This document shows, piece after piece, positions 15,308 to 22,959 of a stretch of 39,101 nucleotides of DNA; the stretch's first letter is position 1, and each line of letters begins with the position of its first letter. A program made the translations under genes and the position numbers. The notes beneath the pieces were generated by a model. That model ran no database searches. It saw only the letters and a program-made list of their open reading frames with translations, and was not told the origin of the DNA. Source of the DNA: Planctomycetota bacterium (GTDB lineage: Bacteria > Planctomycetota > Phycisphaerae > Phycisphaerales > Zrk34). Location of the stretch: contig WGMD01000041.1 in NCBI GenBank assembly GCA_016125255.1, positions 1 to 39,101 of the forward strand. Reading direction: 5' to 3'.

Positions 15308-16141
15308 ATGCCCGGCAAACTCGTTCACAACCAGTACGGCAAACAGCGCGTCCGCGTCAGCAAGATCAAGCGCAAGAGTGACCGCCATGAATTCGTCGAA
15401 GCCGCGATCGACGCCCTGCTCGAAGGCGACTTCGCCGCCAGTTACGCCGCCGGCGACAACACGAAGGTCATCGCCACCGACTCGATCCGTAACACGATCT
15501 ACGTCAAGGCCAAGGACGATCCGTGGACGACGATCGAATCGCTGGGCGTCACGCTGGCCAAGCACTTCATCGACACGTATCCGCATGTGACGCGCTCGAC
15601 GATCACGCTGCGCGAGCATCTTTGGCATCGCATCGGCAAGGCACCCGCCGCCTTCGTCGGGTCCGATGGCGAGACGCCGACGGCGATCGTCACGCTCCAG
15701 CGCGGCGGGAAAGTCAGTGTGACCGCCGGCCTCGACAACCTCATGATCGCCAAAACCACCGACAGCGCCTTCAAGAATTTCGTCACCGACGAGTACCGCA
15801 CGCTGCCCGACACCGACGACCGCGTCTTCGCCACCGTGCTGACGGCGACCTGGCGTTATACTGACACCGACATGGACTTCGCCGCCGCCCGCGCGGCGAT
15901 CCGCTCGGCGATGCTTGACACGTTCGCCAATCACATGAGTCTCTCCGTGCAGCAGTCGCTGAACCTGATGGGGCAGGCGGCGCTTCAGGCGTGCGCGACG
16001 ATCGACCAGATCACGCTGACGATGCCCAACAAGCATCACCTCAAGTTTAACCTCGCCTCGTTCGGCCGCGAGAACAACAATGAGGTGTTCCACGTCACCG
16101 ACGAACCGGCCGGCTGGATCACGGGGACGCTGAGCCGGTGA
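15308..16141 (+). CDS. Urate oxidase (uricase), cofactor-independent
   Basis: Uricase oxidises urate to 5-hydroxyisourate and hydrogen peroxide without metal or flavin. The 277-residue protein has the two T-fold halves of the family. YGKQRVRVSKIKR carries the N-terminal catalytic Lys region, and DNTKVIATDSIRNTIYVKAK (20 residues at about 56-75) the Thr and the substrate wall. Further on are FVTDEYRTLPDTDDRVFAT, TWRY and MPNKHHLKFNL with the typical His pair. AAGGAG lies 9 bases before the ATG at 15308; a GTG at 15299 would sit too close to it. It is divergent from allB and forms one unit of function with allB, uraD and uraH. Confidence 0.96.
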   Translation: MPGKLVHNQYGKQRVRVSKIKRKSDRHEFVEAAIDALLEGDFAASYAAGDNTKVIATDSIRNTIYVKAKDDPWTTIESLGVTLAKHFIDTYPHVTRSTITLREHLWHRIGKAPAAFVGSDGETPTAIVTLQRGGKVSVTAGLDNLMIAKTTDSAFKNFVTDEYRTLPDTDDRVFATVLTATWRYTDTDMDFAAARAAIRSAMLDTFANHMSLSVQQSLNLMGQAALQACATIDQITLTMPNKHHLKFNLASFGRENNNEVFHVTDEPAGWITGTLSR

Positions 16142-16187
16142 CGATATGATGTTTCGACAGAGACCATTCACTCAAAAGGACGAACTC

Positions 16188-16976
16188 ATGAAGCGATGTA
16201 TTGGATTGTTGGTGCTCCTGCTGGCCGCCTGTGCCCCGAGGGTCGGAGCTGTGGACAAGCCCGCGCCTATCAAGGCGCTGCTCATCACCGGCGGGTGCTG
16301 TCACGATTACGCCTATCAGGCCAAGCAGCTCATCGACGCCACGAAGGCGATGGCGAACATCGAGTGGACCGTCTTGCAGGACCCGCGCACCGGGACGCGC
16401 GGCGAGATCGAACTGTACAACAACCCGGACTGGGCGAAGGGTTACGACGTCGTGGTGCATAATGAATGTTTCGCCGACACCGACGACCCGGCGTACATCC
16501 GCAAGATCACGGAGATTCACAAGGCGGGCGTGCCAGCGGTGGTGATTCACTGCGCGATGCATACGTACCGCGCGGCGAACGTCGATGACTGGCGTGAATT
16601 TCTGGGCGTGACCAGTCGGCGGCACGAGCATCAGGCCAACTATCCGGTCAAGGCGGCGAGCGATTCGCCGATCATGAAGGGTTTTCCGGGGGTTTGGACG
16701 ACGCCGATGGATGAGTTGTATGTGATCGAGAAGGTCTGGCCGGGCACGACGCCGCTGGCGACGAGCGCCGATGACAAGACGGGGACGACATACCCGGTGT
16801 TCTGGACGCATCAGTTCGGCAAGGCCCGCGTGTTCGGCACGACGTTCGGGCATTCCAATGAAACATGGGCGGACCCGGTGTATTTGCGGACGGTGTCGCG
16901 CGGGCTGATTTGGGCGGCGGGAAAGCTCGGCGACGACGGCAACGTGCTGCCGGGCTACGAGCCGGCGGGCAAATAG
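16188..16976 (+). CDS. ThuA-like lipoprotein
   Basis: The 262-residue protein starts MKRCIGLLVLLLAAC, a lipoprotein signal with LAAC as lipobox, so it is likely anchored at the cell surface or periplasm side. The rest is a ThuA domain (class I glutamine amidotransferase-like fold): IKALLITGGCCHDYAYQ, YDVVVHNECFAD, GVPAVVIHCAMHTYR, PVFWTHQFGKARVFGTTFGH and a final WAAGKLGDDG. ThuA domains are linked to sugar metabolism, but the reaction is not established. AAAAGGA lies 7 bases before the ATG, and TATGAT at 16145-16150 is a possible -10. A frame open from 16146 is not used because it would bury the lipoprotein signal. Confidence 0.9.
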   Translation: MKRCIGLLVLLLAACAPRVGAVDKPAPIKALLITGGCCHDYAYQAKQLIDATKAMANIEWTVLQDPRTGTRGEIELYNNPDWAKGYDVVVHNECFADTDDPAYIRKITEIHKAGVPAVVIHCAMHTYRAANVDDWREFLGVTSRRHEHQANYPVKAASDSPIMKGFPGVWTTPMDELYVIEKVWPGTTPLATSADDKTGTTYPVFWTHQFGKARVFGTTFGHSNETWADPVYLRTVSRGLIWAAGKLGDDGNVLPGYEPAGK

Positions 16977-17003
16977 CGCTCATTCATTGTTGAAAGCTGC
17001 GCC

Positions 17004-17771
17004 TCAGTCGGCCAGATCAATCGTCACCGGGGCGTGGTCAGAAACTTCCAGCGCCGCGGCGCGATCGACCTGCGCGGATTGGAATCGTTTGGCGGCGGGG
17101 GCGTTGCCCAGCAGGTAGTCGATACGCCATCCGCGATCCAACGCCCGGGCGTTGCCGCGGTTGGACCACCAGGTGTAGGGTCCGTCGATATCGCCGTGGT
17201 GCTCGCGCACGAAGTCGCGCCAGCCGGTGTCGAACAGTTCGCCGATCCACGTGCGTTCGTGCGGCAGGAAGCCGGACTGATTGGCGTTGGACTTGGCGTA
17301 GAAAATGTCCTTTTCGGTGTGCGCGATGTTGAAGTCGCCGCCGAGGATGACAGGTTGTCGCGCCTTGCGGAGTCGATCGGCCCAGGGGCGGAAGACGCCC
17401 ATCCATTTCTCCTTCTCAGCTTGTCGATGTTCGCCGCTGGAGCCGGAGGGCAGATAGACGCTCACGACCTGTACGCCGCCCACGCGCACGCGCAGGACGC
17501 GCCCTTCCGGGTCGGCGGCTTCGAGGCCCGTGTCGATGAACTCGAACGGTTCGCGCGACCAGACCGCCGTGCCCGCGTAGCCGGGCCGCGCGGCGGGATG
17601 CCAGTGTACATGCCATCCCTTCGGTGCGGCCCACTCGGCGGGGAGTTTGTCGGGCGTGACGCGGATTTCCTGAAGCAAAAGCACATCGGGCGCGAGGCGT
17701 TCCAGATGCCTGTCAAAGCCCTTGCGCAGGGCTGCCCGCATGCCGTTGACGTTCCATGTCGTGATGCGCAT
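17004..17771 (-). CDS. xth: Exodeoxyribonuclease III (AP endonuclease)
   Basis: This enzyme cleaves DNA at abasic sites and removes 3' blocks in base excision repair. The 255-residue protein starts MRITTWNVNGMRAAL and has LLLQEIR with the metal-binding Glu35, VSVYLPSGSSG, LGGDFNIAHTEKDI, TWWSNRGNARA and a final SDHAPVTID, all motifs of the EEP nuclease fold in the Xth branch. I use the ATG at 17771. TACACT ends six bases before it and there is no Shine-Dalgarno, another apparently leaderless gene. The frame is open to 17837, but that part is not conserved-looking. Confidence 0.96.
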   Translation of the reverse strand: MRITTWNVNGMRAALRKGFDRHLERLAPDVLLLQEIRVTPDKLPAEWAAPKGWHVHWHPAARPGYAGTAVWSREPFEFIDTGLEAADPEGRVLRVRVGGVQVVSVYLPSGSSGEHRQAEKEKWMGVFRPWADRLRKARQPVILGGDFNIAHTEKDIFYAKSNANQSGFLPHERTWIGELFDTGWRDFVREHHGDIDGPYTWWSNRGNARALDRGWRIDYLLGNAPAAKRFQSAQVDRAAALEVSDHAPVTIDLAD

Positions 17772-17777
17772 CAGGAA

Positions 17778-17783
17778 AGTGTA
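17778..17783 (-). promoter_or_regulatory. Candidate -10 element of xth
   Basis: TACACT on the minus strand, six bases (TTCCTG) before the ATG at 17771, predicts a transcript starting at the A of the start codon. A purine run lies in the spacer; no clear -35 is visible. Confidence 0.35.
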
Positions 17784-17894
17784 ACTTTTTTCCGCCCCCT
17801 GCGCACATCGACTCCGCAGCGGCCTATCATGCCTCACTTACCTTCTCGAGTCCCGCCAGACTCTGCTTCCGAAAATTGACGATTGGATGTTTTT

Positions 17895-20138
17895 ATGCGT
17901 ATTTCTCGTCTGATGGCGACGATGGGTTGTCTTTTTGTGCTGGCGGCCGCGTGGAGCGCCGCGGCCGCGCCGCCGCAGGTGATCTGGAACTCGCCCAGTG
18001 CCGACTCGCGCGGATCGATGCCCATTGGTAACGGCGACATCGGGGCGAACGTCTGGGTCGATCCGGGCGGCGACCTGCTGTTCTATCTGTCCAAGACCGA
18101 CGCGTGGGACGAAAGCTGCCGGCTCATCAAGCTCGGACGCATCCGCGTGCATGTCGAACCGGCAATCGACATGAAGAACGTCAAGTTCACGCAGACGCTC
18201 GATCCGGTCGAGGGCGTGATTCACAACGAGATTGTGACGACGGACGGACACAAACTGATCACGCGATTCTGGATCGACGCCAATGCGCCGATCGTACATG
18301 TCGATATCGACAGCGATCCGGTGATCGGGCTGCGTGCGACGGCGGAAGTGATGCGGCCGGCGCGGCGGGAGCTGGTCGGCGGCGCGGCCGGGTCAGCGTA
18401 CGGGCTGCACGGGGCGGGCGGACCGAAGGTGTTTGAGGAGGCGGACACGGTCGTGAAGGAACGCGGCGATTTCGTCAGCGTGTATCACCGTAACGAGCGC
18501 TCCATCTGGGCGGACAACATGCAGCTTCAGGCGCTGGGCGATGAAGCGGCGAAGATGATCGACCCGCTGATGCACCGCACGTTCGGTTACGCCATGCGCG
18601 GCGACGGACTAGCGCGGGCGGACGACACGGCGCTGGCGAGCACTTCGCCGCGCAGTCACTGGTCGCTTCAGATCGCGGCGCTGACGGATCAGACCGACTC
18701 CGATGACGCTTACATCGCCAAGCTGCGCGGCTCGCTCAAAACGGCGTCGCAGCAGGACGAAGCGGCGGCATGGGCGGCGCATACGAAATGGTGGCGCGCG
18801 TTCTGGAATCGAAGCTGGATCGAACCGGCGGGCGATGCGGACGCGGAGCGCGTCAGTCAGGCATACGCACTGCAGCGATGGGTCAATGCCTGCGGCGGGC
18901 GTGGGGCGATGCCCATCAAGTTCAACGGGTCGATCTTCACGATGGACACGAACGGGTACGGCGCGGACTTTCGCTTGTGGGGCGGGCCGTACTGGTGGCA
19001 GAACACGCGGCTGATGTACTGGCCGATGCTCGCGGCGGGGGATGACGATCTGATGCAGCCGCTGTTTAAGATGTATCACGATGCGCTGCCGCTGCGCGAG
19101 GCGGCGACGCGGAAGTATTACGATCACGACGGGGCGTTCTACCCGGAGACGATGTACTTCTGGGGCACGTACACCGACGCCAACTATGGTCGCAATCGTA
19201 CACGCAAACCCGATGGGCTGACGGACAACGGATATATTCGCCGCTACTGGCAGGGCGGGATCGAGCAGGTCATGATGATGCTCGACTACTACGACTACAC
19301 AGGCGACGCGGCGTTCCGTGACCAGACCCTGTTGCCGATGGCGATCGCGATCACGACGTTTTTTGACCAGCACTGGCCGCGCAATGAGCAGAGTCGGATC
19401 GTGTTCGAGCCGGCGCAGGCGCTGGAGACGTATTGGACGGCGAAGAACCCGATGCCGGAGGTGGCGGGTCTGCACGCGGTGTTGCCGCGGCTGATGGCGC
19501 TGCCGGTCGGGGACGATCAGCGGGCGACGTGGGCGGCGATGCTCAAGGCGCTTCCGCCGGTGCCGACGATCCAGCGCGGGGGCAAGCCGGCGCTGGCACC
19601 TGGCGCGTCGTGGTCGAATGGGCACAACATAGAAAATCCCGAGCTTTACGCGGTGTTTCCGTATCGGCTCTACACGCGGATGCAGGGCGGGGACAAGTTG
19701 GAGACGGCGCTGAACACTTGGCCCGCGCGGCGGTTCAAGGCGACGGGCTGCTGGCGTCAGGATGCGATTCAGGCAGCGCTGCTCGGGCTCAGCGATGAGG
19801 CGGCGCGACTGGCGCTGTCGAATGCAAAGGCAACGGCGCGCGGGCATCGGTTCATGGCGTTCTGGGGCAACTCATTTGACTGGACGCCTGACGAAGACCA
19901 CGGCGGCGTGACGATGGAGGCGCTGCAACTGATGGCGATACAGACGGATGGGAAGCGGATATTTGTGTTGCCGGCTTGGCCGCGGAAGTGGGATGTGGAC
20001 TTCAAGCTGCATGCGCCGATGCAGACGACGGTGCAAGTGCGTTACGAAGGGGGAAAGATTGTCGAGTTGAAGGTGGAGCCGGCGGAGCGGGTGAAGGATG
20101 TGGTTTTGCCGGAGGAGTTGAGCGCGCCGGGAGAGTGA
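17895..20138 (+). CDS. Secreted DUF5703-type glycoside hydrolase-like protein
   Basis: The 747-residue protein has a signal peptide at about 1-28 (MRISRLMATMGCLFVLAAAW). The N-terminal domain carries the DUF5703 pattern WNSPSADSRGSMPIGNGDIG and LLFYLSKTDAWDE, with VGLRATAEVMRPAR-like beta strands. The C-terminal two thirds look like an (alpha/alpha)6 barrel as in GH95/GH65 relatives: QRWVNACGGRGAMPIKFNG, WGGPYWWQNTRLMYWPML, FYPETMYFWGTY, NGHNIENPELYAVFPY and WGNSFDWTPDEDHGGV. It is probably a secreted enzyme acting on plant or algal polysaccharide, but the activity is unproven for DUF5703. I prefer the ATG at 17895 over a TTG at 17883. There is no clear ribosome site. The gene stands alone. 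Confidence 0.88.
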   Translation: MRISRLMATMGCLFVLAAAWSAAAAPPQVIWNSPSADSRGSMPIGNGDIGANVWVDPGGDLLFYLSKTDAWDESCRLIKLGRIRVHVEPAIDMKNVKFTQTLDPVEGVIHNEIVTTDGHKLITRFWIDANAPIVHVDIDSDPVIGLRATAEVMRPARRELVGGAAGSAYGLHGAGGPKVFEEADTVVKERGDFVSVYHRNERSIWADNMQLQALGDEAAKMIDPLMHRTFGYAMRGDGLARADDTALASTSPRSHWSLQIAALTDQTDSDDAYIAKLRGSLKTASQQDEAAAWAAHTKWWRAFWNRSWIEPAGDADAERVSQAYALQRWVNACGGRGAMPIKFNGSIFTMDTNGYGADFRLWGGPYWWQNTRLMYWPMLAAGDDDLMQPLFKMYHDALPLREAATRKYYDHDGAFYPETMYFWGTYTDANYGRNRTRKPDGLTDNGYIRRYWQGGIEQVMMMLDYYDYTGDAAFRDQTLLPMAIAITTFFDQHWPRNEQSRIVFEPAQALETYWTAKNPMPEVAGLHAVLPRLMALPVGDDQRATWAAMLKALPPVPTIQRGGKPALAPGASWSNGHNIENPELYAVFPYRLYTRMQGGDKLETALNTWPARRFKATGCWRQDAIQAALLGLSDEAARLALSNAKATARGHRFMAFWGNSFDWTPDEDHGGVTMEALQLMAIQTDGKRIFVLPAWPRKWDVDFKLHAPMQTTVQVRYEGGKIVELKVEPAERVKDVVLPEELSAPGE

Positions 20139-20143
20139 GAGAG

Positions 20144-20161
20144 TGCTAAACCGCAAGCGGC
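20144..20161 (+). repeat. 18-bp dispersed repeat, copy 1 (TGCTAARYCGCAAGCGGC family)
   Basis: TGCTAAACCGCAAGCGGC lies in the 23-base gap between the convergent DUF5703 and cinA genes. It matches the two copies inside cysS (28288-28305 and 28462-28479) in the same orientation at 16 or 17 of 18 positions, and the preceding GAGAG is shared with the copy at 28462. CCGC-AA-GCGG can form a small stem. Confidence 0.7.
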
Positions 20162-21409
20162 TCAAGAATCGAGGAGGCGCAGGCGAAGCATATTGAGGGC
20201 GGCTTTGGCGGTGCGGTCGCGGACCATGTCGCGATCGCCGGGAAAGATGACGCGGTGGATGAGTGTCGGCTGCCTGCGATCGGCGAGGGCGAGGTAGACG
20301 AGACCGACGGGTTTGTCGGGCGTTCCGCCAGTCGGGCCGGCGATGCCGGTGACGGCCAGAGCGTAGTCCACATCGAACTTCGCGCGGACATTTTCGGCGA
20401 GGGCCTTCGCGACGGGTTCGCTCACGGCGCCGTGTTGTTCGAGCATGTCGAGTGGGACATCGAGGTCACGATGTTTGGCGGCGTTGGAGTAGACGATGTT
20501 GCCGCCGAGGTAGTAGGCGCTGGAGCCGGGAGGGTCGGTGAGGTATTTGCCGATGAGCCCGGCGGTGCAGGATTCGGCGGTGGCGAGCGTTTTGTTCCGC
20601 GAGCGGAGCAGGTCGCCGACGATCTGCGGGAGAGATTCATGGTCGCGACCGACGACAAGCGGGCCCAGCGCCTGGCGAAGATCCGCGATCGCCGCTTCGA
20701 GTTCGTCGGCGGCCTGAGCGCGTGTGGGAAATTGCGAGCGGACGCGGACGCCGATGAACCCGTTGGCGACGGTCGTGCCGACGAGCGGGTTGCGATCGCG
20801 GGCCATGCGGTCGCCGAGGATTTGAGCGATGTCGGATTCGCCGCGGCCGAGGCAGTGCAGGGTGGCGGTGAGAATGACGGAGTCGCCGGCGTCGGGCCAG
20901 GCGTCGAGAGCGGGGGCGATATGACGATCGAACAGATGGATCATCTCTCCGGGCACGCCGGGCATGACGAAAACGCGCGTCGCGCCGATGTGGGCTTCGA
21001 TGCCCGGTGCGGTCCCCGCTTCGTTGCGCAGCGCCCGGGCGCCCCGTGGCAAAAGCGCCTGCACCTTGTTGCGTTCGGCCATCGGACGCCCGCGCCCGCG
21101 GAAAAATGTTTCGATGTGCGAAAGCGACTCGGCGTCAAGGACAAGCGGGACGTTCATCGCGGCGGCGAGGGCCTGTCGCGTCAGATCGTCGTCGGTCGGG
21201 CCGAGGCCGCCGGTGATGAGCACCAGTCTGGCTTCGCTAGCCGCATCGAGAATCGCATCGGTGATGGCGGCCTGATCGTCGGCGACGGTCAGATGCCAGC
21301 GCGTCATGATGCCCCATTCAACGAGCCGGGCCGAGAGCCAAGCGGCATTGGTGTCGACGGTCTGCCCGAGGACGAGCTCGTCGCCGATGGAGAGAATGAC
21401 GGCTTGCAT
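20162..21409 (-). CDS. cinA: CinA-like protein (nicotinamide-nucleotide amidohydrolase)
   Basis: The 415-residue protein has both halves of full-length CinA. The N-terminal MoCF-type domain (about 1-170) starts MQAVILSIGDELVLGQTVDTN and contains LITGGLGPTDDDLTRQALA and VFVMPGVPGEM. The C-terminal amidohydrolase domain (about 255-410) contains ATAESCTAGLIGKYLTD, IVYSNAAKHRDL, HGAVSEPVAKALAE and ALAVTGIAGPTGGTPDKPVG. The C-terminal part converts nicotinamide mononucleotide to nicotinate mononucleotide in NAD recycling; the N-terminal part cleaves ADP-ribose-type compounds in studied members. Its ATG shares one base with the stop of the upstream lipoprotein gene (TGATG), so the two are translationally coupled. 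Confidence 0.96.
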   Translation of the reverse strand: MQAVILSIGDELVLGQTVDTNAAWLSARLVEWGIMTRWHLTVADDQAAITDAILDAASEARLVLITGGLGPTDDDLTRQALAAAMNVPLVLDAESLSHIETFFRGRGRPMAERNKVQALLPRGARALRNEAGTAPGIEAHIGATRVFVMPGVPGEMIHLFDRHIAPALDAWPDAGDSVILTATLHCLGRGESDIAQILGDRMARDRNPLVGTTVANGFIGVRVRSQFPTRAQAADELEAAIADLRQALGPLVVGRDHESLPQIVGDLLRSRNKTLATAESCTAGLIGKYLTDPPGSSAYYLGGNIVYSNAAKHRDLDVPLDMLEQHGAVSEPVAKALAENVRAKFDVDYALAVTGIAGPTGGTPDKPVGLVYLALADRRQPTLIHRVIFPGDRDMVRDRTAKAALNMLRLRLLDS

Positions 21410-21792
21410 CAGCGCACCTTTTTCCCGCGCCAGAACGCGACGCGCTTCTGAAGCGCGGCGAGAAATTCCGTTTCCGCCGCTTCATCGCCGAAGGGCAGCA
21501 CGCGCACGCGCGCGGTGAGCTTTCCGGTGTCGTTCTTCGTGCAGACGACCGTGGCGTCACGTCCATCGGGCAGAACGCAGCTTACGGTCAACATGGTGTC
21601 GCTGGTGCGCGGCCGGGCCCAGCCCCAGTGAATATCCTCAAAGACCCACGGCAGAATCTGCACAAACCGATCGATCGATTCATCGACCTCGCTCGTGGGC
21701 GCGGCGGCGGGCAGAGCGTCGGTCTGCGGCGTGGGTCGGGGGCAACCGGCGAGGACCGTGGCGAATAACAACATGATTCCGAATCGTCTCAC
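21409..21792 (-). CDS. Small lipoprotein of unknown function, coupled to cinA
   Basis: From the GTG at 21792 the 127-residue protein begins MRRFGIMLLFATVLAGC, a short lipoprotein signal with lipobox LAGC. A Pro/Ala linker of about 20 residues follows, then a compact domain (ESIDRFVQILPWVFEDIHWGW, quoted in part; TMLTVSCVLPDGRDATVVC; EFLAALQKRVAFWRGKKVR). I recognise no family. An ATG at 21774 would drop the two arginines of the signal. The frame stays open to 22872, but that part runs antisense to phoH and is a shadow. The stop overlaps the cinA start by one base. The promoter is the shared octamer at 21797-21804. Confidence 0.75.
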   Translation of the reverse strand: MRRFGIMLLFATVLAGCPRPTPQTDALPAAAPTSEVDESIDRFVQILPWVFEDIHWGWARPRTSDTMLTVSCVLPDGRDATVVCTKNDTGKLTARVRVLPFGDEAAETEFLAALQKRVAFWRGKKVR

Positions 21793-21796
21793 GCAG

Positions 21797-21804
21797 ACTA
21801 TAAT
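21797..21804. promoter_or_regulatory. Overlapping divergent -10 elements between the lipoprotein gene and phoH
   Basis: The octamer ACTATAAT gives TATAAT rightward (21799-21804) and TATAGT leftward (21802-21797). It is the exact reverse complement of the octamer between allB and uricase. Rightward transcription would start near 21811 and carry a leader of about 96 bases containing the dyad repeat at 21828-21890. Leftward, the start would fall at or beside the GTG at 21792. Confidence 0.45.
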
Positions 21805-21827
21805 GACGCGGCTTAAAAGAATCGCAA

Positions 21828-21890
21828 GAGAGGCGTCAGCGGTCAGCCGGATTGAAAGCGGAAACCTGACACCTGAACGCTGTGAGCTTC
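21828..21890 (-). repeat. Dispersed dyad element, copy 1 (in the phoH leader)
   Basis: Read on the minus strand, this starts GAAGCTCACAGCGTTCAGG and continues TGTCAGGTTTC. It has 28 of its first 30 bases in common with the element at 34648-34720. Its end, CTGACCGCTGACGCCTCTC, also matches that element's end, while the middle 14 bases differ. The arms CAGCGTTCAGG and GGCTGACCGCTG can pair. It lies between the TATAAT at 21799 and the phoH ribosome site, so it would be transcribed in the phoH leader. Confidence 0.75.
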
Positions 21891-21906
21891 TTTTCGAGGA
21901 ACGCTT

Positions 21907-22866
21907 TTGGAACTGACCATCAATCTGCCGCAGGATGCGGACCGGGTGGCCCTGCTGGGGGCGGCGGAACGCAATCTGAAAATCATCCGCGAGGGGCTGG
22001 GCGTCGCCATCAGCGCGCGCGATGGCGCGGTGCGTGTCAGCGGGGATGACAACTCCGTTTCGCAGGCGGTGGAAGTCATTAATGAACTGACCGAAGCGGC
22101 GCGGCGGCGGCAGCCGATGAGCCGGGTTGATCTGTTGGAGCGGATTCATCGGGCGGCCGCGCGGCGCGAGGGGGAGGGTCAGCCGTGGATCGATGATCAT
22201 TTGACGATGGACGTCTACGCCCGGGGTCAGCGCGTCGAAGCCAAGACGGCCGGTCAGCGGCGCTACATCGAAGCGATTCGCGGGCACGATCTGGTGTTCT
22301 GCTCGGGTCCGGCGGGGACGGGCAAGACGTACCTTGCGGTGGCGGCGGCGGTGTCGATGCTCAAACGCGGCACGGTGCGGAAACTCGTGCTGGCGCGGCC
22401 GGCGGTCGAAGCGGGCGAGAAGCTGGGCTTTCTGCCCGGCGACATGCAGGCGAAGGTCAATCCGTACCTGCGCCCGCTGCTCGATGCGCTGCACGACATG
22501 ATGAGTTTCGAGCAGGTGCAGCGCTTCATGCACAGCGATCTGATCGAGATCGTGCCGCTGGCGTTCATGCGCGGGCGGACGCTCAACGACGCCGCGATCA
22601 TCCTTGATGAAGCTCAGAACACGACCAAGAGCCAGATGCTCATGTTCCTGACGCGCCTGGGACACGGATCGAAAATGATCGTGACCGGCGACACGAGCCA
22701 GACGGACCTCGACGAAGGAGAAACCAGCGGACTCGTCGATGCGGCGCGGCGGCTGATGCGCGTGCCGGGCGTGTGCTTCACCACGCTGGATCGGCAAGAT
22801 ATTGTGCGTCATAGTCTTGTGGAACGCATCGTCCTGGCCTACGGGCCCGAGTCCCAGGCCCAATAA
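21907..22866 (+). CDS. phoH: PhoH family ATPase
   Basis: PhoH-like proteins are P-loop ATPases found next to ybeY and are tied to RNA metabolism. This 319-residue protein has a small N-terminal RNA-binding-like part (about 1-90; LLGAAERNLKIIREGLGV) and the ATPase core, with Walker A GPAGTGKTYLA, then LVLARPAVEAGEKLGFLPGD, Walker B IILDEAQNTTKSQM and VTGDTSQTDLD. The start is TTG at 21907. GAGGA at 21895-21899 is correctly spaced, and the protein sequence ELTINLPQDADRVALLG follows at once. It is the first gene of the cluster phoH-pgpH-ybeY-corC-like. Confidence 0.95.
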   Translation: MELTINLPQDADRVALLGAAERNLKIIREGLGVAISARDGAVRVSGDDNSVSQAVEVINELTEAARRRQPMSRVDLLERIHRAAARREGEGQPWIDDHLTMDVYARGQRVEAKTAGQRRYIEAIRGHDLVFCSGPAGTGKTYLAVAAAVSMLKRGTVRKLVLARPAVEAGEKLGFLPGDMQAKVNPYLRPLLDALHDMMSFEQVQRFMHSDLIEIVPLAFMRGRTLNDAAIILDEAQNTTKSQMLMFLTRLGHGSKMIVTGDTSQTDLDEGETSGLVDAARRLMRVPGVCFTTLDRQDIVRHSLVERIVLAYGPESQAQ

Positions 22867-22906
22867 CCGCAAGAGAATCTTAACGGGCGCATTCGGGTAG
22901 CCGATC

Positions 22907-22912
22907 TATAAT
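22907..22912 (+). promoter_or_regulatory. Candidate -10 element of pgpH
   Basis: TATAAT lies 41 bases after the phoH stop. Transcription near 22919 would give a leader of about 40 bases containing the hairpin at 22923-22940. No -35 is convincing, so read-through from phoH may be the main route. Confidence 0.3.
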
Positions 22913-22922
22913 GAATCGTTGA

Positions 22923-22940
22923 CGGGCCCGACGGGGCCCG
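22923..22940 (+). other. GC hairpin between phoH and pgpH
   Basis: CGGGCCC (22923-22929) pairs with GGGCCCG (22934-22940) around a 4-base loop and is followed by ATTTAATT, an imperfect U-tract. It could be a weak terminator of phoH or a structured pgpH leader. Confidence 0.4.
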
Positions 22941-22959
22941 ATTTAATTGGTGGCGATTC

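Noticed and set aside
21793-22872. N-terminal extension of the small lipoprotein frame across phoH
   Set aside because: The extension is antisense to phoH. The lipoprotein signal begins only at 21792, just after a -10-like element.
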